Shown here: positions 14,776-21,489 of the stretch, in pieces
How the letters are laid out: each line of letters starts with the position of its first letter
Numbering within the stretch: the first letter of the stretch is position 1
IMG/VR virus record: IMGVR_UViG_3300025030_002128
Location: 1-39,009 of that record
DNA from: a virus
Strand: one strand, 5' to 3'
Length of the DNA stretch: 39,009 nt
Program-made: the position numbers and the translations under genes
Notes under the pieces: generated by a model
Database searches by the model: none
What the model was told of the DNA's origin: nothing
Seen by the model: only the letters and a program-made list of their open reading frames with translations

Positions 14776-15631
14776 TGTTGGAGTAATTGGTTGTGGATTC
14801 GTTGGTACGGCTGTTTCTACGTGTTTACAAAATATAGCAGAAGTAAGAGAACACGACAAATATAAAGATACCGAATCTCTAGATTCTGTTGTAAATAAAT
14901 CAGATATTATATTCATATGCTTACCAACGCCAATGGCGGAAGATGGAAGCTGCGATACATCTATTGTTGAAAATGAAATAGGTGAAATTTGCCGTATTGC
15001 GAAGAAGCCTAAGTCAATTGTTATAAAGTCAACAGTCACCCCAGGGACTACAGACAAACTTCAAAAAAAATATAAGAAACACGTATTTTTGTTCAACCCA
15101 GAATTTTTGACCGAGAGAAATTTTATTGCTGATTTTATGAATCAGGATAGAATTATTCTCGGCACATCAAATGATTTTAAACGCAATGAACTTACTCTTC
15201 GTGTTCATAAACTATATCAAGATTTTGTAAGATTGCAAAAGAAACCAGCATTGATTTATGATACAGAAACAAGAACTGCGGAAATGTTAAAATATATGAC
15301 AAACTCTTTTCTTGCTACCAAGGTTATATTTTTTAATGAAATGAAAGAAATATGTAATGCAGCAAATATAAAATATGATGATGTGGTTGGATTGATGAAA
15401 TTGGATGGGAGGATAGGGAAAACTCACATGGTTGTGCCAAATGAAGGAAAGCACGGCTTCGGTGGATCATGCTTCGTCAAAGATTTGAATGCACTTTCTG
15501 CATTTGCAAAAGAAATGGACCTTGATCCAATGATATTGGATTCTATTTGGACAAAAAACCTGCTTGTGCGTGAAGAATATGAATGGGAACAACTTGCTCA
15601 GGTGACGGGAGCATACAAAAAAAATGAGTAA
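14768..15631 (+). CDS. UDP-glucose/GDP-mannose dehydrogenase-like, short form
   Basis: 287 residues with the first two domains of the UDP-sugar 6-dehydrogenase family: Rossmann GVIGCGFVGTAV, FICLPTPMAEDGSCD, KSTVTPGTTD, FNPEFLTERNF, the central-helix ETRTAEMLKYMTN, and the catalytic-Cys segment GFGGSCFVKDLNAL (Cys near 235). Cellular enzymes are usually 390-450 residues, with a C-terminal UDP-binding domain that is absent here. The gene ends cleanly, overlapping the next ATG, so this looks like a settled short form rather than a frameshift. The reaction would be oxidation of an NDP-sugar C6 to the uronic acid. Whether the short form is active is unknown. Confidence 0.82.
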   Translation: MHNVGVIGCGFVGTAVSTCLQNIAEVREHDKYKDTESLDSVVNKSDIIFICLPTPMAEDGSCDTSIVENEIGEICRIAKKPKSIVIKSTVTPGTTDKLQKKYKKHVFLFNPEFLTERNFIADFMNQDRIILGTSNDFKRNELTLRVHKLYQDFVRLQKKPALIYDTETRTAEMLKYMTNSFLATKVIFFNEMKEICNAANIKYDDVVGLMKLDGRIGKTHMVVPNEGKHGFGGSCFVKDLNALSAFAKEMDLDPMILDSIWTKNLLVREEYEWEQLAQVTGAYKKNE

Positions 15632-16085
15632 AATAGTTTTCTCGAACGGAAATTTTGATGTGCTTCATGTAGGGCATTTTAACCTTTTGTCTTATTGCCG
15701 CCAACTCGCAGGGAAAGATGGACAAGTTTATGTTGCCATAGATTTAGACGAAAAAGTAAAACTTGATAAAGGACCACACAGACCAATATATCCGCACTCA
15801 ATACGCCGACAGCAACTATTAGATTTAACAGATTCAAATGGAAAATCTTTGGTTGATAAAACTTTTTTATTTAGTACAAACGAACAACTTTACGAGATGA
15901 TAAAAAGAGAAAAACCAAATATTATTGTGAAAGGAAGTGACTGGAAAGGAAATGTTATAGGTAGTGATCTAGCAGAAGTGGTTTTATTTCCAAGAATACC
16001 TTATTCTTCTACAGAAATTATACAAAAAATTCAACTAATGTCTCATTCGCAAATAGAAACATCAGAAGATGAGTGGATGTGGTAA
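15624..16085 (+). CDS. HldE/RfaE C-domain-like heptose-1-phosphate adenylyltransferase
   Basis: A 153-residue cytidylyltransferase-fold enzyme. Key sites are FSNGNFDVLHVGHFNLL with the HxGH nucleotide motif, RRQQLLDL, IVKGSDW, and the terminal PYSSTEIIQKI that matches the STT.II..I ending of the HldE nucleotidyltransferase domain. In the known pathway this domain makes ADP-heptose from heptose 1-phosphate and ATP. Here it is a separate gene placed before the kinase, the reverse of the HldE domain order. The following ATG overlaps its TAA. Glycerol-3-P or other cytidylyltransferases of this fold are less likely alternatives. Confidence 0.85.
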   Translation: MSKIVFSNGNFDVLHVGHFNLLSYCRQLAGKDGQVYVAIDLDEKVKLDKGPHRPIYPHSIRRQQLLDLTDSNGKSLVDKTFLFSTNEQLYEMIKREKPNIIVKGSDWKGNVIGSDLAEVVLFPRIPYSSTEIIQKIQLMSHSQIETSEDEWMW

Positions 16086-16975
16086 TGAGAATATTAGTTC
16101 TTGGTGACCCAATAATTGACGAATATTTGTTTGGCCGCGTTAATCGTATGTCTCCAGAAGATTCTACCATTCCAGTTTTTGATATAGAAAAAAAAGAGTA
16201 CCGACCAGGTGGATGTTTAAATACTGCCGTTAATTTAAAGGCAATGGGTCCAGAAAATGAAATTTATGCTCTAGCTCCTGTAAGCACGTTTACGTGGAAT
16301 ATGCTAGACAAACTTGGTGTACGTAGTCTTGTTCTTTTGTCGGAAGATTTTGAAGATGGTGAGACTTATTTAGAGTTTCCACAACATGAAGAACTCATTA
16401 AAACTCGTATTATTGATTTAGATAAAAACAATAAACAACTCATTAGAATAGATAATAAATTAAAATTTAATGAAAGAACTTCCCACTATTTTAAAAAATG
16501 GTTTTTATCAACAAATAAATTAAATTATGATTGCATTGTCATCTCAGATTACGAAAAAGGGTGCGTAGATCAAAGTGTAATAGATTTTGTTTCTTCATTT
16601 GAGGGACCAGTATTTGTTGATACAAAAAAGAAAGATTTATCTATTTGGAAAAATATAAAAAGATGTATAATAAAAATTAATAGTCAAGAATATTTGGCAG
16701 CAGCAAATGCAAATCTAATTAAAAATCTTATTGTGACCAGAGGGAAACATGGTTCGGTATGGTTTGAAAATGGCACACAAACATATATGTGTGAAACATT
16801 TGAAGTACAAGAACCCAATGTTATTGGTGCAGGGGACTGTTTCTTGAGTGGCCTTGTATTGAAATATATGGAAACAGAATCCATGGAAGAATCTCTAAAA
16901 TTTGCTACAAGGGCAGCTTCTGTTTCTGTTAAAAAATTTGGAACATCGGTCGTAGAGAAAAATGAGCTTGTTTGA
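16085..16975 (+). CDS. PfkB/RfaE N-domain-like heptose kinase
   Basis: About 296 residues from the ATG at 16085 (TAATG overlap). A GTG at 16073 would add four. Carbohydrate-kinase landmarks are LGDPIIDEYLFG, RMSPEDSTIPVF, GGCLNTAVNLKAMG, and the anion-hole/catalytic NVIGAGDCFLSG near the C terminus. GD.I.D.Y..G...R.SPE..PV is typical of the HldE/HldA kinase domain that phosphorylates heptose 7-phosphate at C1. With its upstream neighbour it forms a split HldE. The isomerase (GmhA) and a clear GmhB phosphatase are not in the window. Another sugar-phosphate substrate is possible. Confidence 0.83.
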   Translation: MRILVLGDPIIDEYLFGRVNRMSPEDSTIPVFDIEKKEYRPGGCLNTAVNLKAMGPENEIYALAPVSTFTWNMLDKLGVRSLVLLSEDFEDGETYLEFPQHEELIKTRIIDLDKNNKQLIRIDNKLKFNERTSHYFKKWFLSTNKLNYDCIVISDYEKGCVDQSVIDFVSSFEGPVFVDTKKKDLSIWKNIKRCIIKINSQEYLAAANANLIKNLIVTRGKHGSVWFENGTQTYMCETFEVQEPNVIGAGDCFLSGLVLKYMETESMEESLKFATRAASVSVKKFGTSVVEKNELV

Positions 16976-17366
16976 TAAAGAAGACAAGAGATACCATCAG
17001 AAGGGTTGGGGCTATGAATTTCACATAACCAATAACCCAAAATATTGTGGAAAGCTTTTATATATGGAAAAAAACAAAAAAATGAGCGTTCACTATCATG
17101 TGTTAAAAGATGAAGTGATGTATCTCCATAATGGATGTGTAGAAATTTGGTGGACAGATAGAAAAGATTTTGATATCTTAAAAAAAGAAATTGAAACACT
17201 AGGAAAAGAAAAAGTTTTAAATTTAACAGTACTACTTCCAGGTGAAAGTTTTCACGTACCTCAACAAAGAGTTCATCAAATTTTAGCTCTTGAAAATTCT
17301 AATATTTATGAGTTTTCTACAACAGACTACCCAGAAGATAGTTATAGAATTATCAAAGGTGATTAA
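16962..17366 (+). CDS. PMI-type cupin, second copy
   Basis: A 134-residue cupin related to the one at 5562. It has KGWGYEF near residue 14, YCGKLLYM, the metal-type VHYHVLKDEVMY near 44-55, LLPGESFHVPQQRVHQI, and STTDYPEDSYRIIKGD at the end. The D-R-x-x-x-G-D ending and WG[YW]E start are typical of sugar-phosphate-isomerase-like cupins in polysaccharide clusters. It overlaps the kinase gene by 14 bases, suggesting it supplies or modifies the sugar phosphate. It is the last gene of the plus-strand glycan run and converges on the minus-strand gene, overlapping its stop by four bases. Confidence 0.8.
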   Translation: MSLFDKEDKRYHQKGWGYEFHITNNPKYCGKLLYMEKNKKMSVHYHVLKDEVMYLHNGCVEIWWTDRKDFDILKKEIETLGKEKVLNLTVLLPGESFHVPQQRVHQILALENSNIYEFSTTDYPEDSYRIIKGD

Positions 17367-17623
17367 GCTGTAATTTCTCTTAATTTATCTTTTCGTGAAT
17401 AATTTTTCATGTTAAATTCCCACACACTTAATACTAATTCTTTTTGAATGATAATTTTTTTAATATGAAACTTATCATTATTTGTATCTAATACAATAAA
17501 GTCTTCACCAACTTCATCTATAATTCCATTATAACTTTCTTTAAATAGATGATTTCTGTTAACATCAACAAGGATACTTACGGTTTTGCCTTTTAGTGAG
17601 TCAATGTAGTTTCCTAATTTCAT
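17363..17623 (-). CDS. Small Sm/SH3-like beta-barrel protein (only minus-strand gene)
   Basis: 86 residues from the ATG whose complement ends at 17623, chosen because GGAGAC lies six bases upstream. A further in-frame ATG at 17635 lacks such a site. The core LKGKTVSILVD ... YNGIIDEVGEDFIVLDT ... FHIKKIIIQ has the strand pattern of a small Sm/SH3-like barrel, as in Hfq-like or other RNA/DNA-binding proteins. The fold assignment is inference. It is the only gene on the minus strand, it converges with the glycan run and diverges from the lysis block. That makes it a candidate regulator at the module border. Confidence 0.65.
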   Translation of the reverse strand: MKLGNYIDSLKGKTVSILVDVNRNHLFKESYNGIIDEVGEDFIVLDTNNDKFHIKKIIIQKELVLSVWEFNMKNYSRKDKLREITA

Positions 17624-17649
17624 AATAGTCTCCATAAAATAAAATAGTT

Positions 17650-17679
17650 AAAATACACGTAAAAGAAAATAGTTATCAA
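17650..17679 (-). promoter_or_regulatory. Candidate promoter of the minus-strand gene
   Basis: Read on the minus strand, TTGATA is followed after 18 bp by TATTTT, then about 26 bp to the ATG with its GGAGAC ribosome site. The surrounding 90-bp divergent gap (17636-17725) is very AT-rich and contains a short ATAG tandem run. I found no equally good plus-strand promoter for the endolysin gene. Confidence 0.35.
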
Positions 17680-17725
17680 ATAGATAGATAGAATAACATA
17701 GAAACACAACTAAGTAAAGAAAATA

Positions 17726-18556
17726 ATGAACTTACTAGATTTTATTAAGAATATATACAGTACATATACAAAGAGTACTATAAAATCTCATCCATCTCCA
17801 AAAAAAACAGTAATTGAACTCGTACAAGATCCAGAAGTTGTCTTGTGTAGACCTAAGCTCGTAAAAGCTTTTGATTTTGTTTTTACCTCTCAGAAAGACT
17901 CAAATGATGTTTTGGTTACTCAGGATATGTACGACGCTTTAAAAAAGCTTGAACTAGGAATAAAAGATTGTGGTGGTGAACTTAAAATAAATGCACTGTC
18001 GCGATCTTGGGAAAAGCAACAGCATCTTGTTGACCTTCATAACGCAGACGTAGAAGCACACAAGCTTGATCCATCAAAGCCGATCATACATGCCTACGCA
18101 GCACCTCCTGGAGGAAGCTATCATCAAGCACGCAGGGCAATTGATATTTCTCTTGGTGACTTAAAATTTACAGGATTAGAAAAAAAAGATTGGGTTTCTA
18201 AGCTATGGTCAGTTTATAAACCTTTGGGATTCACACCGATTATTAGTTCCCCAGATTTTGGAAAATCAGAAGCTTGGCATGCTGATTACCGAGGACCATG
18301 GCAGCATGTTCGCGATAAGATGGGCAATGTAACCGCAGCAAAGTGCGCCATTCTTGATGTTGGCAATTGGAACCCAAAAGAATCGCCTTCTAGGGTTAGA
18401 AATATGTTTATACAGGCTCAGCTTTTACGATTGGGTCAATATGATATTGGAGATGTAGATGGGATTATTGGCAAGAAGACTCAGGATGCAATTAGAAAGC
18501 TCGGCATAGTTGAAATTAGTCTAAATTCTATTGCGTTGATCCTTTCCAGAATGTAA
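17726..18556 (+). CDS. Endolysin: M15/VanY-type peptidase with peptidoglycan-binding domain
   Basis: A 276-residue protein. The central domain has the zinc-peptidase pattern of D-Ala-D-Ala carboxypeptidase/M15 endolysins: SYHQARRAIDI (zinc His and Asp, residues about 131-141) and EAWHADYRG (catalytic Glu and third zinc ligand, about 181-189). One departure is Arg in place of the usual Gly of SxHxxGxAxD. Residues about 223-276 form a PG_binding_1-like domain (QLLRLGQYDIGDVDGIIGKK, then TQDAIR). There is no signal peptide, so release would need a holin or similar. The likely role is cutting host peptidoglycan peptides at lysis. Confidence 0.85.
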   Translation: MNLLDFIKNIYSTYTKSTIKSHPSPKKTVIELVQDPEVVLCRPKLVKAFDFVFTSQKDSNDVLVTQDMYDALKKLELGIKDCGGELKINALSRSWEKQQHLVDLHNADVEAHKLDPSKPIIHAYAAPPGGSYHQARRAIDISLGDLKFTGLEKKDWVSKLWSVYKPLGFTPIISSPDFGKSEAWHADYRGPWQHVRDKMGNVTAAKCAILDVGNWNPKESPSRVRNMFIQAQLLRLGQYDIGDVDGIIGKKTQDAIRKLGIVEISLNSIALILSRM

Positions 18557-18572
18557 TTAGCGCCCCGCTAAT
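18556..18572 (+). promoter_or_regulatory. Perfect 7-bp hairpin at a gene junction
   Basis: ATTAGCG-CCC-CGCTAAT begins on the last base of the endolysin stop and contains the first two bases of the ATG at 18571. No T run follows, so it is not a standard terminator. A similar ATTAGC/GCTAAT hairpin covers the start of the gp25-like gene at 24724. Confidence 0.45.
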
Positions 18573-18771
18573 GGCCCAAGGTGATGTTTTGAAAAGCAAC
18601 TTGATGTCTACTACAAAAGAAAATCAAATAAAGCGCCTTCGCTGTCCGCATTGCAAGGTCGTCATTTCTAACGTTAAAGATCTCATCTATGGAAAAAAAT
18701 ATCAGTGTTCAAGCTGTAAGCAAAAATATTTTCTAACAAAAGCATGTCCTATTCTCTTTACCTCTTGGTAA
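18571..18771 (+). CDS. Small zinc-ribbon protein
   Basis: 66 residues with one clear zinc ribbon: RLRCPHCKVVISN ... YQCSSCKQKYFL, that is CxxC-x(19)-CxxC. The start is uncertain. The ATG at 18571 sits in a hairpin, and a second in-frame ATG at 18604 (MSTTKENQ) would give 55 residues and still keep the ribbon. Neither has a good ribosome site. Zinc ribbons of this size in phages often contact RNA polymerase or nucleic acid, but no partner is shown. The end of the gene overlaps the promoter of the following lipoprotein gene. Confidence 0.55.
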   Translation: MAQGDVLKSNLMSTTKENQIKRLRCPHCKVVISNVKDLIYGKKYQCSSCKQKYFLTKACPILFTSW

Positions 18772-18785
18772 ATTTGTGATATATT
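18757..18785 (+). promoter_or_regulatory. Sigma70-like promoter for the lipoprotein gene
   Basis: TTTACC, 17-bp spacer ending TTGTGA, TATATT, followed by a strong TTTGGAGAA ribosome site and the ATG at 18802. The extended -10 TGA and the preceding TGTGA are shared with the promoters at 12948 and 20096. Confidence 0.55.
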
Positions 18786-18801
18786 TTCTTTGGAGAATAT
18801 T

Positions 18802-19278
18802 ATGAAAAAACTTTTTTTCGTTGCTATGGCGTTTCTTGTCTCGTGTGCTTCGCCAACAGTTTTTAAGACTAACAGAGGCATGGAAGTGTCTCGTTATTTT
18901 AGTGGGCCTACTCCGCAAGAAATTACTGAAATTGAAAATTTAGCAGTTGAACATGATCTCTGTTTTCCTTGGGAACTAAAAGGAATACAAGTAGAAGTTT
19001 TTCCTATAAATAAACTTTTTTCTAGCAATACTCTAGAGGCTACTCACGGTAAGTCTAGATACGACGAAGAAAGTGGAATTTCATATATCACAGTTGCAGG
19101 TCGTTATGATTTTTCATGTCGTGTATTTCTTCACGAAGTAGCTCACGCATGTATTCAGCAACGCTGGCGTGGCAGAGTTTCTGGTCACAGCAATAATAAT
19201 GTTTGGGCTCCACGAGCTGATGGCACTGATGATCTTAATTCTAAATTTCTAAAAGAGGTAGCTCGTATCTGTCCGTGA
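18802..19278 (+). CDS. Lipoprotein with HExxH metallopeptidase-like motif
   Basis: 158 residues from the ATG at 18802, preceded by TTTGGAGAA. Residues 1-15 are a lipoprotein signal, with Lys2-3, a hydrophobic core FFVAMAFL and lipobox LVSC, so the mature protein should be anchored in a host membrane. Near residue 111 the segment VFLHEVAHACIQQ gives an HExxH zinc-protease motif in the style of SprT/zincin proteins. A later His (GHSNN) could be a third ligand. It lies in the lysis block with its own promoter. It may act on the cell envelope or alter the infected cell's surface, and the substrate is unknown. Confidence 0.7.
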   Translation: MKKLFFVAMAFLVSCASPTVFKTNRGMEVSRYFSGPTPQEITEIENLAVEHDLCFPWELKGIQVEVFPINKLFSSNTLEATHGKSRYDEESGISYITVAGRYDFSCRVFLHEVAHACIQQRWRGRVSGHSNNNVWAPRADGTDDLNSKFLKEVARICP

Positions 19279-19291
19279 GGGACCAAATTAA

Positions 19292-19588
19292 ATGAAAAAA
19301 AGTAAAAATCTTAGAGAATATTTGAAAAAAACATACAAGAGAAAAAGAAAAGAAGATGTCAAAACTGTGGGCATAAAGATAAATGATCTCGTCCAATCTT
19401 TACACCTACAACAGCGCCTTCCAGAAAAGGAAAGAAATTTTGATGTTATTAACTCTGCTCTTAAAATTTTATCTGACATCCGTTCGGAACATAGATTCAA
19501 AGATGACTTTCCAAGTTTTGCAAAGTTTTATGCATTTATAGTAGATCCAGAAAATAAGTTTACTAACGAAGACTTGAAAGATCTGTAA
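19292..19588 (+). CDS. Small basic unknown protein
   Basis: 98 residues with a very basic N terminus (KKSKNLREYLKKTYKRKRKED) followed by a helical body (VQSLHLQQRLP, DVINSALKILSDI) and an aromatic segment FPSFAKFYAFI. I do not recognise it. The basic tail suggests nucleic-acid contact. It lies 13 bases after the lipoprotein gene and ahead of a separately promoted gene. Confidence 0.6.
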   Translation: MKKSKNLREYLKKTYKRKRKEDVKTVGIKINDLVQSLHLQQRLPEKERNFDVINSALKILSDIRSEHRFKDDFPSFAKFYAFIVDPENKFTNEDLKDL

Positions 19589-19597
19589 AAAAAACAA

Positions 19598-19626
19598 TTG
19601 CAATATGTTGTAAGATCTACTATAAT
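19598..19626 (+). promoter_or_regulatory. Sigma70-like promoter (TTGCAA-17-TATAAT)
   Basis: A perfect -10 TATAAT preceded at 17 bp by TTGCAA. The predicted transcription start falls at or next to the ATG at 19634, implying a leaderless or nearly leaderless mRNA. Confidence 0.5.
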
Positions 19627-19633
19627 AGATTTT

Positions 19634-20092
19634 ATGAACTTTAAAAATGGTGACGGACAAGAAGTTTCTTTGTCTGATATTTGCAGTCTTATTAGCAACG
19701 ATTACGAATATCAGGTATTTGTAGGGACAGACTCCCAGGTCCGCCGTAAGAAAAAGTGTGTCCTGTACGCTACTTGCGTTGTTCTTTATAAGAAAGGTAA
19801 AGGTGGTAGAATTTTTGTCGCGGCAGAATCGCAACAATATGCTAATTCTTTAAAAGAAAGATTGATGAACGAAGTATGGAGATCTTTGATGGTTTCTTTT
19901 GAACTTTCTAAAATACTTCCATCAAATGTTGAAATTATAGTTCACATTGACACAAATAGATCTACAAAATATAAGTCTGGTCTTTATACTCACGAGCTTG
20001 TATCGCTCGTAACTGGACAAGGATATAAGTGCAAAATAAAGCCCGACAGTTGGGCTGCTCAACATGTTGCCAATCATTATACAAAAAAGTAA
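19634..20092 (+). CDS. RNase H-like YkuK/DUF458-family protein
   Basis: 152 residues from the ATG at 19634. A TTG at 19598 would add 12 residues but lies within the -35 element. Family-like landmarks are YQVFVGTDSQV near residue 30 (first acidic residue), the KKGKGGRIFVAAE strand, HIDTNRSTKYKSG (second acidic site), and HELVSLVTGQGYKCKIKPDSWAAQHVANHYTK with the late Asp. This is the pattern of the uncharacterised RNase H-fold YkuK family. It suggests a nuclease or nucleic-acid-binding protein, with activity unproven. The conserved family start (short MxF/W..GxEV segment) fits ATG 19634. Confidence 0.75.
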   Translation: MNFKNGDGQEVSLSDICSLISNDYEYQVFVGTDSQVRRKKKCVLYATCVVLYKKGKGGRIFVAAESQQYANSLKERLMNEVWRSLMVSFELSKILPSNVEIIVHIDTNRSTKYKSGLYTHELVSLVTGQGYKCKIKPDSWAAQHVANHYTKK

Positions 20093-20095
20093 TAT

Positions 20096-20124
20096 TTGAC
20101 TTTGTTGGTGGAATGTGATATTGT
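20096..20124 (+). promoter_or_regulatory. Sigma70-like promoter for the transglycosylase gene
   Basis: TTGACT, 17-bp spacer ending ATGTGA, TATTGT, then GGTTTGGAGAAAC and the ATG at 20142. It carries the same TGTGA extended -10 as the promoters at 12948 and 18757. Confidence 0.55.
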
Positions 20125-20141
20125 AAAGGTTTGGAGAAACT

Positions 20142-20864
20142 ATGAAGAAAATTTTAATTATTTCTTTGTCTTTTTCTATTTTGGTTCCTGCAACTTTAGG
20201 TTTTTTTCTGTATCTCACATACAAGGATTTACAGAATACAAAGCAAAGTCTATCTTCAGTCATGCAGAAAACTCATGAAAATAATACAAAAATTGGATCT
20301 GTCTCAGAACAGATTTCTGTTTTGGACGCATCAATTTCCCCAGAAGACAAACGCTGGGCAGTAATAAAACAGGTTAGAAAAACTATCCAAGAAGACATAA
20401 AATTAAATGGTCTAGGCAGAGAATTAAGTATTAAAGACTTAACAGAAATTTCCTCTGCTGTTATAGACTATTCTGAAGAATATGATGTTGAAAAAAGTTT
20501 TATTCTTGCTGTAATGCGAACAGAATCAGCTTACAATAAAAGGGCTTTGTCTCACGCTGGAGCCCAAGGATTGATGCAATTAATGCCAGCCACAGCAAAA
20601 GAGTGTGCCGATGATATTAATAAAAAATATTACAATGTGCACAAACCAAAAGATAACATCCAGTTGGGTGTTTGGTATTTGGCTAAAATGTCAAATAGAT
20701 TTAAAAATGATATAGAGCTTGTTATAAGAGCATACAATGCTGGTCCTACCATGGTAGAGAAAGTATCTGTAGGTGATATTTCTGATTATCCTACCGAAAC
20801 TAAACAATATCTTAAAAAAGTTTTAGAATGGAAAACAAAATACGAAAATGCAGGTATCAATTAA
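20142..20864 (+). CDS. Membrane-anchored lytic transglycosylase (SLT domain)
   Basis: 240 residues. An N-terminal membrane segment or uncleaved signal (residues about 4-26, ILIISLSFSILVPATLGFFL) is followed by a helical linker to about 70 and an SLT/goose-lysozyme-like domain. Hallmarks are VMRTESAYN with the catalytic Glu near 127, GAQGLMQLMPATA near 140, QLGVWYLAKM and AYNAGP near 198. It should cleave the glycan strands of peptidoglycan from the periplasmic side while tethered to the inner membrane. It has its own promoter and a strong ribosome site. It may serve lysis alongside the M15 endolysin or act at entry. Position favours lysis. Confidence 0.88.
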   Translation: MKKILIISLSFSILVPATLGFFLYLTYKDLQNTKQSLSSVMQKTHENNTKIGSVSEQISVLDASISPEDKRWAVIKQVRKTIQEDIKLNGLGRELSIKDLTEISSAVIDYSEEYDVEKSFILAVMRTESAYNKRALSHAGAQGLMQLMPATAKECADDINKKYYNVHKPKDNIQLGVWYLAKMSNRFKNDIELVIRAYNAGPTMVEKVSVGDISDYPTETKQYLKKVLEWKTKYENAGIN

Positions 20865-20875
20865 CAAGGTCCGCA

Positions 20876-21094
20876 ATGCCAGTATATGAATATCAATGTC
20901 CAAGCTGTAATTATGAATGCGAAGTAATGCAAAAATTTAACGATCCTTCTCCAATATGTGAGTTCTGTTCACGTGGCAACCCGCACGATCCAGATAATGA
21001 TGTGCATATGATTAAACAAATTAGCCACTCTTCGTTTATATTAAAAGGTGGGGGATGGGCAAAACAAGGTTATTCAAAAAAAGGTAAAAAATGA
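20876..21094 (+). CDS. FmdB-type zinc-ribbon protein
   Basis: 72 residues from the ATG at 20876. It opens with MPVYEYQCPSCNYECEVMQK and continues to PICEFC, the CxxC...CxxC layout and MP.YEY.C..C start of the FmdB/CxxC_CxxC_SSSS family. The ILKGGGWAKQGY ending is also common in that family. Members are thought to be small regulatory proteins, but their role is not established. It lies 11 bases after the transglycosylase and overlaps the next membrane-protein gene (ATGA). Confidence 0.8.
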   Translation: MPVYEYQCPSCNYECEVMQKFNDPSPICEFCSRGNPHDPDNDVHMIKQISHSSFILKGGGWAKQGYSKKGKK

Positions 21095-21489
21095 TATTAC
21101 TAATTATTTTTTGTGTGTTATTGTTAGGATTGGCGGGATTTTTAGGTTTTCGTTTATTTAAGGAAAATAAAAAGGTTCAAAGCTTAAATGGGTCTCTTGA
21201 GGAATATTCTGATGCTTTACGCGAAGGACAAAAAGCTATTGAACTTGCATTACGGTATGAAGGTTTTTACAATTCAACAATAGGAGATATTGGGCAAATA
21301 GTAGATGCTCTTGAAAATTTAGTTAAGAAACGTCAAATGCTTTCAGACGATCCAGACGTTCAAAATCTTATAAGACTTATTTCAATTGCGCACGATACGT
21401 TGCTTGGTTATATAGATGCCAAAGTTTCAAAAGAAGAACGAGCAGAAGAAAAAGGACAAGCCACAGAAAATAAGCGTCAATTACTTTGA
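21091..21489 (+). CDS. Small membrane protein with coiled-coil tail
   Basis: 132 residues. One N-terminal membrane segment (residues 2-22, ILLIIFCVLLLGLAGFLGF) is followed by a charged helical region with heptad character to about residue 110 and a Lys/Glu-rich end. It could be an inner-membrane spanin-like or holin-associated component given the nearby lytic enzymes, but there is no specific match. The last 74 bases also encode the start of the sigma-like protein in another frame. Confidence 0.6.
   Translation: MILLIIFCVLLLGLAGFLGFRLFKENKKVQSLNGSLEEYSDALREGQKAIELALRYEGFYNSTIGDIGQIVDALENLVKKRQMLSDDPDVQNLIRLISIAHDTLLGYIDAKVSKEERAEEKGQATENKRQLL

Noticed and set aside
14768-15631. Short dehydrogenase as a pseudogene
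   Set aside because: The catalytic Cys and Rossmann motifs are intact and the stop overlaps the next ATG in the normal operon style, so it was kept as a functional short form.
17680-17700. Short ATAG tandem run in the divergent gap as a possible operator or origin repeat
   Set aside because: Only about three units in very AT-rich DNA, with no second copy or symmetry to support a function.
17366-17725. Rho-independent terminator between the glycan and lysis blocks
   Set aside because: No stem followed by a T run could be found. The only sharp hairpins (18556, 24724) are at gene starts.
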